Assembly (NCBI GenBank): GCA_033064195.1
Contig: JARBJD010000373.1
Location: forward strand, 1-64,000
Source of the DNA: Blattamonas nauphoetae
Taxonomy: Eukaryota; Preaxostyla; Oxymonadida
Direction: 5' to 3'
DNA length: 64,000 nucleotides
Below the pieces are notes generated by a model. The model was given only the letters and a program-made list of their open reading frames with translations. It did no database searches and was not told where the DNA came from. A program made the position numbers and the translations under genes. Numbering within the stretch: position 1 is the stretch's first letter; each line of letters opens with the position of its first letter. Shown here in pieces: positions 55,079 through 64,000 of the stretch.

Positions 55079-56317
55079 ATGGAAACCAATTCGAACTCAG
55101 ACAACACCCACTCCATGCAGCCTTCCACCCGTGTTGAAACTCCCTTGTTCCAGAGAATCGAACCCGACACCATCACAACAGTCGATGAAGTCTCACCGCC
55201 TTTCATGTCACTTGTTGACTTCGTCAGGGAAGGAAACACTCTGGATGATTCAGCAACCGAACAAGCTTGCACTCTTCTGAAGATACTTGTCCGTCTCACT
55301 GCAAGCTTCTCCGCCACCAAAAGGCTTCTCTCTCAACTTGTCCCATCCAGCGATGGCTCTTGGTCTGGTTTCGCCGAGTCTTTTGTGCTACTCCTCACAT
55401 GCTCCAACGAAACACTTGTCAAGGCAGTATTATCACTTCTCCTTCGTTTTCTTTTGTTTATGGTTGCTGGGAAAGACCACTTCTTCTTTCTGGAGACGGG
55501 GTTCTTTCAACTCCTCCCACAATCCTTCTACGAACAGGAAATGCACATCTCAACCCAACACGGATTGGATCTGATGCATATCGTGACGAAGTTCCTGTAC
55601 GATCTGGCGCTTGAGTATTCTCGAAGAAACTGCGAAAACTGGCGACTTTCGATGGACTCATTCCAACTGACATTCTTGGACAAGTTTATCCGTCCCATCG
55701 AACCATTTCTGGTGTTTGTCTGCAACAATCGACGCCGAATCACAGATTCAGTTTCTTCGGATGCCTTCCCCAGGCTTCTTGGAACGATTGTGGATTACTC
55801 GCCATTCCTGGAAGAGCTGACACAGTTGGTGCTGTTGTCTTCATTTGCTCTGACATTCTCAGACTCTCTTCTTTTCTTCGAAACGAACGACCTGACATTC
55901 GAGCTTCTTTCGAGAGTGTTGTATGGACACGAAGAATGGCAAGATGACACCCCAGCTGTTCGGAAGCGAAGACACCAGATTATTACCAAACTGAGCGACG
56001 AAGGCCTTTTGGACGAGATCGAGCTCCACATTCGATGTCACACTCGAACTTACGTTGGACACCAATATGTCTTCATCGGAGCGAAACTGATGCACAATTT
56101 GGGTGGGAATGTGCCATTTATGGGAGAAGCTGAGGACGAATGGCTCGAAGCAGATTTGGATGAAGAGTGGGCTTTCAATTGGGATGACGGGAGGGAGAAT
56201 GATTGGGATTACGATTGGGGGAGTGATTTGGGTGGGAATGTGCCATTTATGGGAGCAGTTGAAGACGAACGGCTCGAAGAAGAATGGGATGAAGAATCAG
56301 ATGAGGAACGGGATTGA
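55079..56317 (+). CDS. Helical-family protein E with acidic tail (412 aa)
   Basis: Starts METNSNSDNTHSMQPSTRVE. Family blocks: FMSLVDFVREGNTLDDSATE, LLSQLVPSSDGSWSGFAESF, LLPQSFYEQEMHISTQHGLD, DKFIRPIEPFLVFVCNNRRR, FLEELTQLVLLSSFALTFSD and KRRHQIITKLSDEGLLDEIE. After the usual HNLGGNVPFMG ending it goes on for about 60 residues of Asp/Glu/Trp-rich sequence. Part of this is a duplication of GGNVPFMG.....ED, with GRENDWDYDWGSD between. The copy at the window's right end has the same tail, so it is a subfamily trait. A second frame over the end (to 56375) encodes a peptide conserved near gene F. Confidence 0.75.
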   Translation: METNSNSDNTHSMQPSTRVETPLFQRIEPDTITTVDEVSPPFMSLVDFVREGNTLDDSATEQACTLLKILVRLTASFSATKRLLSQLVPSSDGSWSGFAESFVLLLTCSNETLVKAVLSLLLRFLLFMVAGKDHFFFLETGFFQLLPQSFYEQEMHISTQHGLDLMHIVTKFLYDLALEYSRRNCENWRLSMDSFQLTFLDKFIRPIEPFLVFVCNNRRRITDSVSSDAFPRLLGTIVDYSPFLEELTQLVLLSSFALTFSDSLLFFETNDLTFELLSRVLYGHEEWQDDTPAVRKRRHQIITKLSDEGLLDEIELHIRCHTRTYVGHQYVFIGAKLMHNLGGNVPFMGEAEDEWLEADLDEEWAFNWDDGRENDWDYDWGSDLGGNVPFMGAVEDERLEEEWDEESDEERD

Positions 56318-56905
56318 CACATGGTGCGGAGGATATCCGTTCAACAATGATTGTCCATGGTGTGTTTTTATCTGAAGTGTTTATTGCTGAAATGCACTAA
56401 AATCTCCGTTTTTCATTTTTCTGTTTTCATCACATTTTTCACTCTCACTCGACTCTCTCTTCTTCTTCCCCTCCCAGACACTGTTAACCATCAACTCTGC
56501 CTTCCGATGATTTCCGAAATGACGACCAAATGAGCAGGATGCGTCGAACAAGTCAGCCAATTCTTTCATCCAACTGTCGTGAACATAACCAAGATGTGGT
56601 CCGATTTTGTTTTTAACATTTCATCAGAGTCATTCATTTTGGATTGCACTCTCTCATTGAACTCCCAAAGCGTTGGTCAAGTTCGCAAACTCTCAACCGT
56701 CCTCACCATCTGAAAGCACACTCCTTTCATTCCTTCCCAAACTTCAAAAGGATGTCCGTCGAGAGTCTGATGGATTTAAACAACAACTTGATCGAATACG
56801 CGTGCGTCACACCAGATAAATCACACCATTCTGGAGATCACCGAAAACACAATCACAACAAGCTGTATGGTGATGTAAGTGCAAAAAAATGAACGTATGA
56901 TATAT
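56318..56905. other. Downstream region of E; shared with the region downstream of F
   Basis: About 250 bases (56300-56560) are similar to the minus-strand sequence downstream of gene F (58080-57830). They include a peptide-like stretch (IDTWCGGYPFNNDCPWC here, IDTWRAGDPFNDDCEWC there) and a TGCTGAAATGCACTA motif, then a pyrimidine-rich run ending CTCCCAG. The remainder, with an 82-codon frame at 56644-56892, is not recognised. Confidence 0.45.
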
Positions 56906-57700
56906 TTACAATATTGAGCTGATCATAGCTCGCTTATCTCTGTCTTTTCTATTTTGTTTTTTGTGCTTTTTCGCTGTCTTCACTTTCATCCCCTCTTCTT
57001 CGTTTGCCAGTCCCTCCAACATTCTCTCCGTGTCCCTCCGATCTTCTTCTGTCACATCAACCTCATCGTCCCACTGTTCAGCCGCTTCATCTTCAAAAAT
57101 TGTCGTAATTCCGTCCATTTCTTCGTTATCATCAGCTGTCCCAAATTTCTCTTTCTTGTTGATTTTTTTGACTGCAGAAAGTGCCTTCCTTGCGTGGGTC
57201 TTCGTCCAGCTTTCTCACTTGTGCATATACCTCAACTCAGCTGTTGGTGAAAACACGATGCTTGTTCTGGCCGCTTCATGGGTGCCTTTTCGTTTAATGC
57301 CCCAGAGAGACTTGACCGGGTGTTTTGGGTCACTGAGGAGGTCAGACTTAAGATTGTACTTCGATTTGGTCTTCGCAATTTTGGCTTCCGAGTTTGCCGA
57401 CACTCCGAAGACTTTTGCGTTCTGAGCATTGAATTGCTTCTTGAAGAGGGAAAATCCCTTCAACATTCGCGAGTCGTGAAGAGAAGTTCCGTTGTGGTTC
57501 ACAAAGACCACAGGAGGACCATCTCCAAGCTGATCTTTGAAACTAATCTCCTGTCCATTTTGGTTCTTCAGGACGAAGTTTTTTGCTCTGTCGCCAACAT
57601 TGAGAGCTGGAAGGGAAGCCCACGCGCAGTGAATATGAGTATCATCCCACTCGAGACGAGAGAACGTGAACGAAATGATGTGACCGTTTGGTGGTGTCAA
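56906..57700 (-). CDS. Peroxiredoxin-like (AhpC/TSA, BCP/PrxQ type) protein lacking the usual cysteine
   Basis: A thioredoxin-fold peroxidase in outline: LNVGDRAKNFVLKNQNGQEI opens the domain, then PPVVFVNHNGTSLHDSRMLK, then LFKKQFNAQNAKVFGVSANS, then KYNLKSDLLSDP, then RTSIVFSPTAELRYM. The active-site loop normally reads PxxxTxxC; here the Cys position is His (TSLH), so peroxidase activity by the normal mechanism is unlikely. An in-frame TGA (57217-57215) follows RYMHK. The same frame then continues as ESWTKTHARKALSAVKKINK, which fits the family's last helix, and an acidic/basic tail to 56906. No ATG heads the frame: a candidate acceptor (TTCCCTTCCAG) before CTCAATGTTGG suggests an upstream first exon that I could not fix. 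Confidence 0.55.
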
Positions 57701-58100
57701 GCGATCTCGCGCTGGATAGACATCCTTTCTTTCGAGGACTGATCGTCTGGAAATGCGAAATTTTGGTGATGTTTCCAGTTATGGCAGAGATTTCAGACTT
57801 GGATCTGAAATGGGTCGATGGCTGTGATCCGTCCTGTCTCTGCCTCGAAGGTTCACAATCCAACGATGATGCCAATGAGAACTTGCGGGGTACGACTATT
57901 CGCAGAGTCTGGGAGAGGAATATGAAGAGGGAGTGGAGTGAGAGCAAAGAGATGAAGAAAAATGAGAAATGAAGAACAGAGAGCATAGTGCATTTCAGCA
58001 ACACACATTTCAGCCAAACACACCATTCACAATCATCGTTGAAAGGGTCTCCTGCACGCCACGTGTCAATTCGATCCATCAAGCTAAGTGTGGGAGAACA
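57701..58100. other. Region between the peroxiredoxin-like gene and gene F
   Basis: Read on the minus strand it contains the conserved downstream block of gene F (58080-57830) and probably the first exon or promoter of the peroxiredoxin-like gene. Nothing else is seen. Confidence 0.35.
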
Positions 58101-59153
58101 CTAATCCTCTAGTGTTCCCAGAAATGGGGCATTCGCACCCAACTTGTGGAGCAGCCGTGCTCCGAAGAAGACAACACGATCTACGAAATTATTAAATTGT
58201 GAGCTGCGAATGTTGAGCTCGATCTCGTCCGACACTCCCTCATCCCGCAGTTTGACCGCAATTTGTTGTCGTCGCCTCGGACGATCATCAGATCGATCCC
58301 ATCTTGCTGTGATGCTCGCAAGTGTCTCGTAGAACTGGTGGATCTGAGAGATGTCCTCGATGAGATGGAGATAATCGGTGTATGCGAGAGGAATGGAAGA
58401 AGACAACACGAACAGCGTCATCTCTTCCATGAATACCGACGATGTCAGGACTTTTTCAAGAAGATACTGGAAACTGTCGTGATGGACGTTTTTGGAGATT
58501 GTGCGTCGATTCCTGCAAACATACTCAAGAAAGTGTTGAATGGGATGGAAGAATTGGTCGATGAAAGTTTGATGGAACGAGTTCATTGAAATATGGCTTG
58601 CTTTGCAGATGTCTCCGGAAAAATCTGGGTCACATAAACCCAGGAATCCTGTCACAATAAACATCAGATACAAGTTGTGTTTGCTGGAGAGATGCACCTC
58701 CTGTTCGTAGAAGGATTGTGGGAGGCGAATAAAGAACCCTGTTTCGAGAAGTGGAAGGTGAACACGGAAGACTTCGAACAATTTGACCAGAAGTGACAGT
58801 GTCGATTGGACCAGTTTCGTGTTGGGTGATGTGAGGAACAGCAGGAGGGAGTCGGCAAAACCAGAACACGAGCCATCTGGTGTCGGGACTAGTTCGAAGA
58901 GAACGTGGTTGAAGAAGAAGTGTCTGTAGTAGCAGCGCCTGATTTGCATCAGAAGAGCGCATGCTTGGTTGGTCGCGATGAATCCGAGCTTGTTTCCGCC
59001 CTTGATGAAGTCCACCAGGGACAGGTATGCCGGTGAGAGTTGTTCGATCGTTCTGTTCGTTCCGGGATTGATTCTCAGAAATAATGGAGTTCCATCTCGA
59101 TTGAAGGGCCAAACGGAACGGAACATGCCATAGAAGCTTGCGAAAGGATACAT
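58101..59153 (-). CDS. Helical-family protein F (350 aa)
   Basis: Taken to start at MYPFASFYGMFRSVWPFNRD. The frame is open for 38 more codons upstream (a hydrophobic run) but those lie across the conserved upstream motif. Family blocks: YLSLVDFIKGGNKLGFIATN, LFELVPTPDGSCSGFADSLL, LLETGFFIRLPQSFYEQEVH, DQFFHPIQHFLEYVCRNRR, FMEEMTLFVLSSSIPLAYTD and RRQQIAVKLRDEGVSDEIEL. Ends KLGANAPFLGTLED then TAG. No introns. If the upstream extension were used, the protein would gain an N-terminal membrane segment; I think that unlikely given the paralogues. Confidence 0.7.
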   Translation of the reverse strand: MYPFASFYGMFRSVWPFNRDGTPLFLRINPGTNRTIEQLSPAYLSLVDFIKGGNKLGFIATNQACALLMQIRRCYYRHFFFNHVLFELVPTPDGSCSGFADSLLLFLTSPNTKLVQSTLSLLVKLFEVFRVHLPLLETGFFIRLPQSFYEQEVHLSSKHNLYLMFIVTGFLGLCDPDFSGDICKASHISMNSFHQTFIDQFFHPIQHFLEYVCRNRRTISKNVHHDSFQYLLEKVLTSSVFMEEMTLFVLSSSIPLAYTDYLHLIEDISQIHQFYETLASITARWDRSDDRPRRRQQIAVKLRDEGVSDEIELNIRSSQFNNFVDRVVFFGARLLHKLGANAPFLGTLED

Positions 59154-59180
59154 AGAGCAAGGATGAAATGATCCGATTGT

Positions 59181-59197
59181 GATCCAAACCACAAGAA
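59181..59197 (-). promoter_or_regulatory. Family upstream motif, copy F
   Basis: On the minus strand TTCTTGTGGTTTGGATC, ending 27 nt before the ATG at 59153. Confidence 0.55.
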
Positions 59198-59273
59198 ATA
59201 AAAACAAGAACAGGACAACATCAACAGCCATCTTAAAAATCAAAAATGAACAGAGGCGAGCTGTCAATCCCGG

Positions 59274-62200
59274 CTACGAGCAGTTCACCTAGGCTTGTCT
59301 GACCGGCCAAAAGTGCCGGTCAGTGTCAGTCCGAAATTTTTCAAAGGGTCAGATCTAACCTGATCATGAAATCACGTGCTATGAACAAGAAACTAAGACA
59401 TTTACAGATATGCATGTTGGAAGCTGCTTCTGGATACCGTTTGGCACTCTGGTTTCAATTATTTGTTCGGCTCTACGTTCCTCGTTCGTTGGAACTGATT
59501 TTTTCTCACCATCTCTGTCTTATTCTCACTTTTCTTCAGATAATCGACCTCAATACGGGATTCAGGACTAATCGGAGCCGAAACACACATCTTGATGACG
59601 TCTCCTCAATCTTTTGCTCTCATCGTGAATCGAAGTCACAGGACAGTTTCTAGGTCTTCTTTTCGCATTTCAATCTCTTTTTTGTTGATTTCAGACTTCC
59701 ATTCATTGCGACGTCATCAGTCCATCTAATCAAGTCTCTTTTCCTCCTTTTTCTACCTCTCAGACTTTTGTTGTCCCCGTTCACTCCTCTCCATCATATC
59801 TCTATCGAGTATGACTCTCTTGTCTGCTTTCCCCTCTGCCCTGACGCCACTTCGGATTTCTGCCACTGCTGCTCTCTAGCACTTGTGGGATACTGACCAA
59901 CATGCGATTGAAGTTATCCCTCCTGCTGTTTATGCCAGGAAAGTCCAAATTCCCTCCGAAACGACCTTCCTCGACAAGATCCTACTCATCAGACAGAACT
60001 TGATGTTGCACCAATGCCGGCAATCGTCCTCATCAGGTGTTGCCGTGGCCGACGACACAGCAACAATCGAAGGGCATGAGTTTCTCCCAGCCACTCTCTA
60101 GTCGAAAGGGAACCCAACACCAACACACCCATAATAGAACGGCAGCGTCGACAGCCTTCAACACACTCCAAACCCAACCATCGTCTCTCCACCGCCTTCT
60201 CAGTTCGGCTTCCTCGATCTGTCTGAGCACTCTGACACTGTTCCTCACTCACCGCACTTGTCAGATGGACTCCCCACATCGGATGGGCTTCTCCCCTTCT
60301 AACGCAGCAGAGAAGAAGTTGACAGTTGTGGAGTATGTGGATGGCTGTGTGCAGGGAGTGCATCTGATGTTCATCCACGTACCCTCCAATCTTTTCGTTG
60401 TCACAAGCGTCAGTCAGCAGCTGTTGGAGAAATCATCTGGTCTTGTCACAGACATTCTCCTTTCTCCACAATCAGTCGGCTGGAGAAGATCCCGTTCACT
60501 TAATCTCTCAGATTTTATTTAGTTTTGACATTCACATCGAGTGTTGTTTTGTTGATGAAGACCAGATGAAGTAAAGCGAGAAATGACAATACAATAAGTC
60601 CAGTCTTGGTCTATGTTTGCACTGATCATCAAACTTTCACAACGAGATCCGGATTCTTCCCTCCAACCTTATCGAGAATCAACTTCAGCACAACATTGAG
60701 TTTCTGAATGGACAGAGAGTTGGAATAAGAGATGAGGAACATGTGTGACAAACTACTTCTCTTCTTTTCTGTTCGTTGCTGTTTGATCGATGGTTCTGGA
60801 CGTTGTTTCGGTTTTGTAAAATCTCACTTCATTGTGGTTGATGGCTAGAGAATAGTAGTGGCAGTGGAGATGGAATGAAATGAATGGAGGGAGTGTATCT
60901 GCTGTCGTTGTGGGTGGTAAATTCAGATTCGCCTCTGAAATCAAAGATTCGACCCTTTTTGGTTGGACTGAGATGGAACGATCACCCCAAGAATATCCAA
61001 GAATCAAACCGACGACAAAGATCAATGAGATTTCCACATAAACAGCTAGGATAGAACTGGAACTTGACCGTGAAGAAAACGGCATGCAGCAGATCGTACA
61101 AGACGATGATGGAACAGCAGAGGCAAGAGATCCTGAGAAAATAGAAGAAAAAAAACGAGATGAGATGAATTTAGGGATAATAAGGGGATTGATGAGCGAA
61201 ATGAGAATGAGTCGGATGACATCACAATACCATCTTTTCTTGCATTATTGTCAAATGAATATGTCGTTGTGATTCATTTCACAGAAGTAGGACTTGCAGC
61301 TATAATGGTTTCTGTAAGAGATGACGAATCAGAACGATCATCCGTCCATAACTGTTTTGAATTACCGCACGATCTTCAAATGCCTGTAAAGAAGAGTGAG
61401 ACGGCCTGAATGAAGTGACAATAATTCAATCCAATCATCTGCAGCAGAAATTACGTTGATTTTCATGGGATTTCTGCAAATCTCGGATCAAAATGAAAAC
61501 ACTTCGGAGAAATTGTAACTCTGGACTATGGGTTCTGGTATTTCTCCGGTCAGTGACCGTCAGTACTTTTCGGTGAAAACTGACCGGTCAGTGCCGGTCA
61601 GACAAGCCTAAGTTCACCTCCAGAAAACGAAGGATCTCGGAAGAAAAGCGCCGAATCAACTTTCCAAGTGCCGCTGAATCGTTGTGAAGGAGTTCCAGCT
61701 CGACTCCATCTCGCAGCCCTTCTTGTTCCAGTGTCTGCAACAGCATTCTCCCTCTTCTTGCTGTGTCCCGTCCACTCGTCACCCATTTGTCCGTCTTGGC
61801 CGCCATCAACCAGAAGATGTATTGGCAAGGGTCCTCCAGCGCTATTTCAGAGAGAAGCGAATGAAAGACAAATGGGATGCGAGAAGAGCGAAAGTGGTCA
61901 AGAGAGGGTTGGTGGAAGGCAACGGCTTCAAGCAGATAGGAGAACAACAGCCAAGTGTTCCGGGATTCATTGATCGACGACGAGAGGCGACGATTGCGAC
62001 GGAGCTGGACTAGAGAGGGCTCGATGGGGATCAGCACTTCACGCAGCACCACATCTCGCACATGCTGAGGGACAATCTTGGAAGCGGTTGGGAACGAGCC
62101 CACACTGTCATTAGTAGCCAGCCAGACGCCACTCTGAACAATCAGGATAATGTCGGCCATGATGTGCGGATGGTCGATCACAGACAGGTCCTGCAGACGA

Positions 62201-62657
62201 TGCGTGGAGAGGATTGTGGGGAAGAGTTTGGAGGAGATTAGGGGGAGGTAGTTTGGGGAGGAACAGGAATAGACGAAGCATCGAAGGAAAGACAGAGAAT
62301 CCCGGAATATCGATGGACACGATGAACACAGGAGCACACGCATCGAATCCACAAACACTGCAGCGGGGTTGATACAGTCGGGTCCAATCGCCTTCAAAAA
62401 ATCGTTCATGTTGATCGAGCGATTGATTTTCGAACCGATCGAAGTTAGGAGCAAGAAAGCTTTGCGAAGAAGCTCCTCATCACATTTATAGCCATCTCTG
62501 ACCATGGACACAAGAGAGATGAATGCAGGTGACACAGAATCAACGGTGATTGGCTCATTCGGATTCCAGTTCAGGAATGGCGAGTACTCTGGAATAGTCA
62601 AGAGGAAATGATATACAAAAGACGCATACCGTCTGATGAAAGAATCGTAGTGTTCAT
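59274..62657 (-). CDS. Helical-family protein G (divergent), 3' end split by a transposon
   Basis: Exon 1, 62657-62630 (MNTTILSSD), then a 41-nt intron (62629-62589, GTATGC...TTCCAG), then exon 2 from 62588. Distant family features: SPAFISLVSMVRDGYKCDEE, VLIPIEPSLVQLRRNRRLSS and RRGRMLLQTLEQEGLRDGVE. At 61610 a 2321-bp hAT-like element interrupts the frame after FLEVN. Beyond the element and its 8-bp target duplication the frame would end NCS-TAG at 59274, giving 337 residues. As it stands, translation reads into the TIR and ends LGLSDRH (61588), 342 residues. So the insertion changes only the last two or so codons and the 3' untranslated region; the gene could still work. Intron position matches the fragment at 52249. 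Confidence 0.7.
59290..61610 (+). mobile_element. hAT-like unit 4 (2321 bp)
   Basis: Ends TAGGCTTGTCTGACCGGC and its exact inverse, with the same subterminal GGTCAGTG repeats as the other units. A perfect 8-bp target duplication, AGTTCACC, lies at 59282-59289 and 61611-61618. The shared sequence covers about 200 bp at the left and 110 bp at the right. The interior differs from units 1-3 and contains coding-like fragments at 59.9-60.5 kb. No transposase seen. Confidence 0.85.
59883..60522 (+). pseudogene. Captured cellular gene fragments in unit 4, unidentified
   Basis: Two frames look like real protein: 59883-60101 (TDQHAIEVIPPAVYARKVQI, FLDKILLIRQNLMLHQC) and the end of 60037-60522 (KKLTVVEYVDGCVQGVHLMF, SNLFVVTSVSQQLLEKSSGL). 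They are in different frames, separated by Ser/Thr/Gln-rich filler that may be intron or decay. I do not recognise the source gene. Confidence 0.35.
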
Positions 62658-62826
62658 ACTTTCTCTATTCCGTGAGCTTCTCCAAATCTCAGTGTGTCAT
62701 GGGCCGATCATGCGCCTCCCTGAAATGGGGGTTGTATAGCTAGTTTTCCAGATCGATTCAATTGATGAGTGTTCCTTAAAGCGAAAGCTCCGAAATTGTT
62801 CAGAGAACGCGAGTTTTGTCAAATCA

Positions 62827-62846
62827 TTTTCATTGTGGGATGGATC
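62827..62846 (+). promoter_or_regulatory. Family upstream motif, copy H
   Basis: TTTTCATTGTGGGATGGATC, one base changed from copy E, ending 28 nt before the position where the paralogues have ATG (62875). Confidence 0.5.
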
Positions 62847-62910
62847 AAAATTCAATCACTTCATCCCTGTCTCAATTGAAACCAATTCTTCCTCAGACCA
62901 AAACCGTTCC

Positions 62911-64000
62911 ATGCAGCCTTCCGCCCGTGTTGAAACTCCCTTGTTCCAGAGAATCGAACCCAACACCATCACAACACTCCACCACTTCTCGCCGCCTTTC
63001 ATGTCGCTCGTTGACTTCGTCAGGCAAGGAAACACTCTGGATGATACAGCAACCGAACGAGCTTGCACTATTCTGGAGATGATTAAAAATCAAACGACAT
63101 ACAGCTCCGCAGCCAAATGGCTTTTCTCTCAACTTGTTCCAACCAGCCGTGGCTCTTCTTCTGGTTTCGTCGAGTCGTTTGTGGTGCTCCTCACATCATC
63201 CAACGAAAAGCTTGTCAACACGACGTTGTCATTTCTCCAACAATTCGTGCACTGTTTCGATCTTGGACAAGACCAATTCACCGTTCTCAAGACAGGGTTC
63301 TTTCAGCTCCTCCCACAATCCTTCTACGAACAGGAAATGCATCTCGTGACCCAACCCAGCTTGTCTTTGATGCGGATAGTGAACGATTTCCTGGTTGACT
63401 TGGATCCCCATAACCGGAGAAGTATCTGCGACAATCGGCATCTTTCCATATCCACCTTCAATGAAACGTTTACTGACAAGTTCTTCCGTCCCCTCCAACC
63501 TTTTCTGGCCTTCATATGCAGCAATCGACGCCGAATCAGCGATTCTGAAGAATCTCATCCTTTCTCACAGCTCCTTACGAGACTCGTCAAATACTCGCCC
63601 CACCTGGAAGAGCTGACGCAGTTCGTGCTGTCGTCTTCCTTTGCTCTGACATTCACTGACTGCCTTCCTCTCTTCGACACGAACTTCGTGATGAACAGTC
63701 TTCTGACACAGGTTACGCTTCTGACCAGGGCGTGGCGGAAGGACAGTCCAGATAATCAAAAGCGAGGACAGCAGATTATGGCCCGACTGTGCGAAGAAAG
63801 CTTTTTGGACGAGATCGAGCTGCTCATCCGTGTCGGCAGCCGTGACTTCACCGCCAGACGCTTTATCTTCACTGGAGCGACACTGATGCACAATTTGGGT
63901 GGGAACGTGCCATTTGAGAGAGAAGTTGAAGACGAACGGCTCGAAGCAGATTTGGATGAAGAGTGGGCTTTCAATTGGGATGACGGGAGGGAGAATGATT
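62911..64000 (+). CDS. Helical-family protein H, runs off the window's right edge
   Basis: The frame is open from upstream of 62875 to base 64000 without a stop (at least 363 codons). At the place where E begins ATGGAAACC, this copy has ATTGAAACC, so the ancestral start is lost; the next in-frame ATG (62911, MQPSARVETPLFQRI) lies 12 codons later and is also present in E. Family blocks: FMSLVDFVRQGNTLDDTATE, FQLLPQSFYEQEMHLVTQ, DKFFRPLQPFLAFICSNRRR, HLEELTQFVLSSSFALTFTD and KRGQQIMARLCEESFLDEIE. The end enters the same acidic Trp-rich tail as E (EADLDEEWAFNWDDGREND). Closest relative: E. Confidence 0.7.
   Translation, partial: MQPSARVETPLFQRIEPNTITTLHHFSPPFMSLVDFVRQGNTLDDTATERACTILEMIKNQTTYSSAAKWLFSQLVPTSRGSSSGFVESFVVLLTSSNEKLVNTTLSFLQQFVHCFDLGQDQFTVLKTGFFQLLPQSFYEQEMHLVTQPSLSLMRIVNDFLVDLDPHNRRSICDNRHLSISTFNETFTDKFFRPLQPFLAFICSNRRRISDSEESHPFSQLLTRLVKYSPHLEELTQFVLSSSFALTFTDCLPLFDTNFVMNSLLTQVTLLTRAWRKDSPDNQKRGQQIMARLCEESFLDEIELLIRVGSRDFTARRFIFTGATLMHNLGGNVPFEREVEDERLEADLDEEWAFNWDDGREND

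Noticed and set aside
57215-57217. Selenocysteine in the peroxiredoxin-like gene
   Set aside because: The TGA is near the C-terminus, not at the catalytic position, and I see no SECIS-like hairpin; a plain stop or error is simpler.

Overview
The window reads as nuclear DNA of an anaerobic protist, most likely a metamonad of the oxymonad (Blattamonas-like) type. That placement is an inference. It rests on very long beta-helix surface proteins ending in a membrane segment and kinase-like tail, on short GT-AG introns (several of 41 to 129 nt) with pyrimidine-rich acceptors, on tightly packed genes on both strands, and on many recent paralogues and DNA transposons. I saw no rRNA, tRNA, CRISPR array, bacterial operon or virus-like element.

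Layout. 0.3-4.6 kb: a PB1-domain gene whose charged, Ser/Glu/Lys-rich continuation changes frame repeatedly. 4.6-14 kb: gene-poor, with a decayed beta-helix receptor pseudogene on the minus strand (6.3-10.6 kb), a transposase-like scrap and two TA-flanked foldback elements. 14.06-30.05 kb: two giant beta-helix/Ig-like proteins head to tail. The first (2739 aa) has a signal peptide, 948-bp tandem repeats, one membrane helix and a cytoplasmic pseudokinase; the second (2353 aa) has a 1332-bp duplication and no membrane helix. 30.4-33.4 kb: a stop-interrupted member of an alpha-helical gene family, a TTAA-flanked repeat and an unidentified decayed gene.

33.55-39.27 kb: two adjoining TIR elements, 2 bp apart, sharing one outer 8-bp target duplication. 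The first contains a beta-helix gene; the second (2031 bp) contains another gene fragment. 39.6-43.7 kb: a tandem duplication of [helical-family gene + D-2-hydroxyacid dehydrogenase], both dehydrogenase copies broken. 45.8-48.5 kb: a Mutator-like element with 92-bp TIRs, a 9-bp target duplication and a decayed kinase. 48.7-50.1 kb: a three-exon gene. 50.2-52.2 kb: a matching inverted copy of the 2031-bp element. 52.2-64 kb: five more helical-family genes or fragments, a beta-helix fragment, a peroxiredoxin-like gene without the usual cysteine, and a fourth TIR element inserted two codons before the stop of one helical gene.

Two themes tie the window together. One is an expanding family of about 350-residue helical proteins sharing a short motif 25-35 nt before their start codons. 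The other is a hAT-like element family (TIR TAGGCTTGTCTGACCGGC, 8-bp target duplications) that carries pieces of cellular genes and has moved recently.
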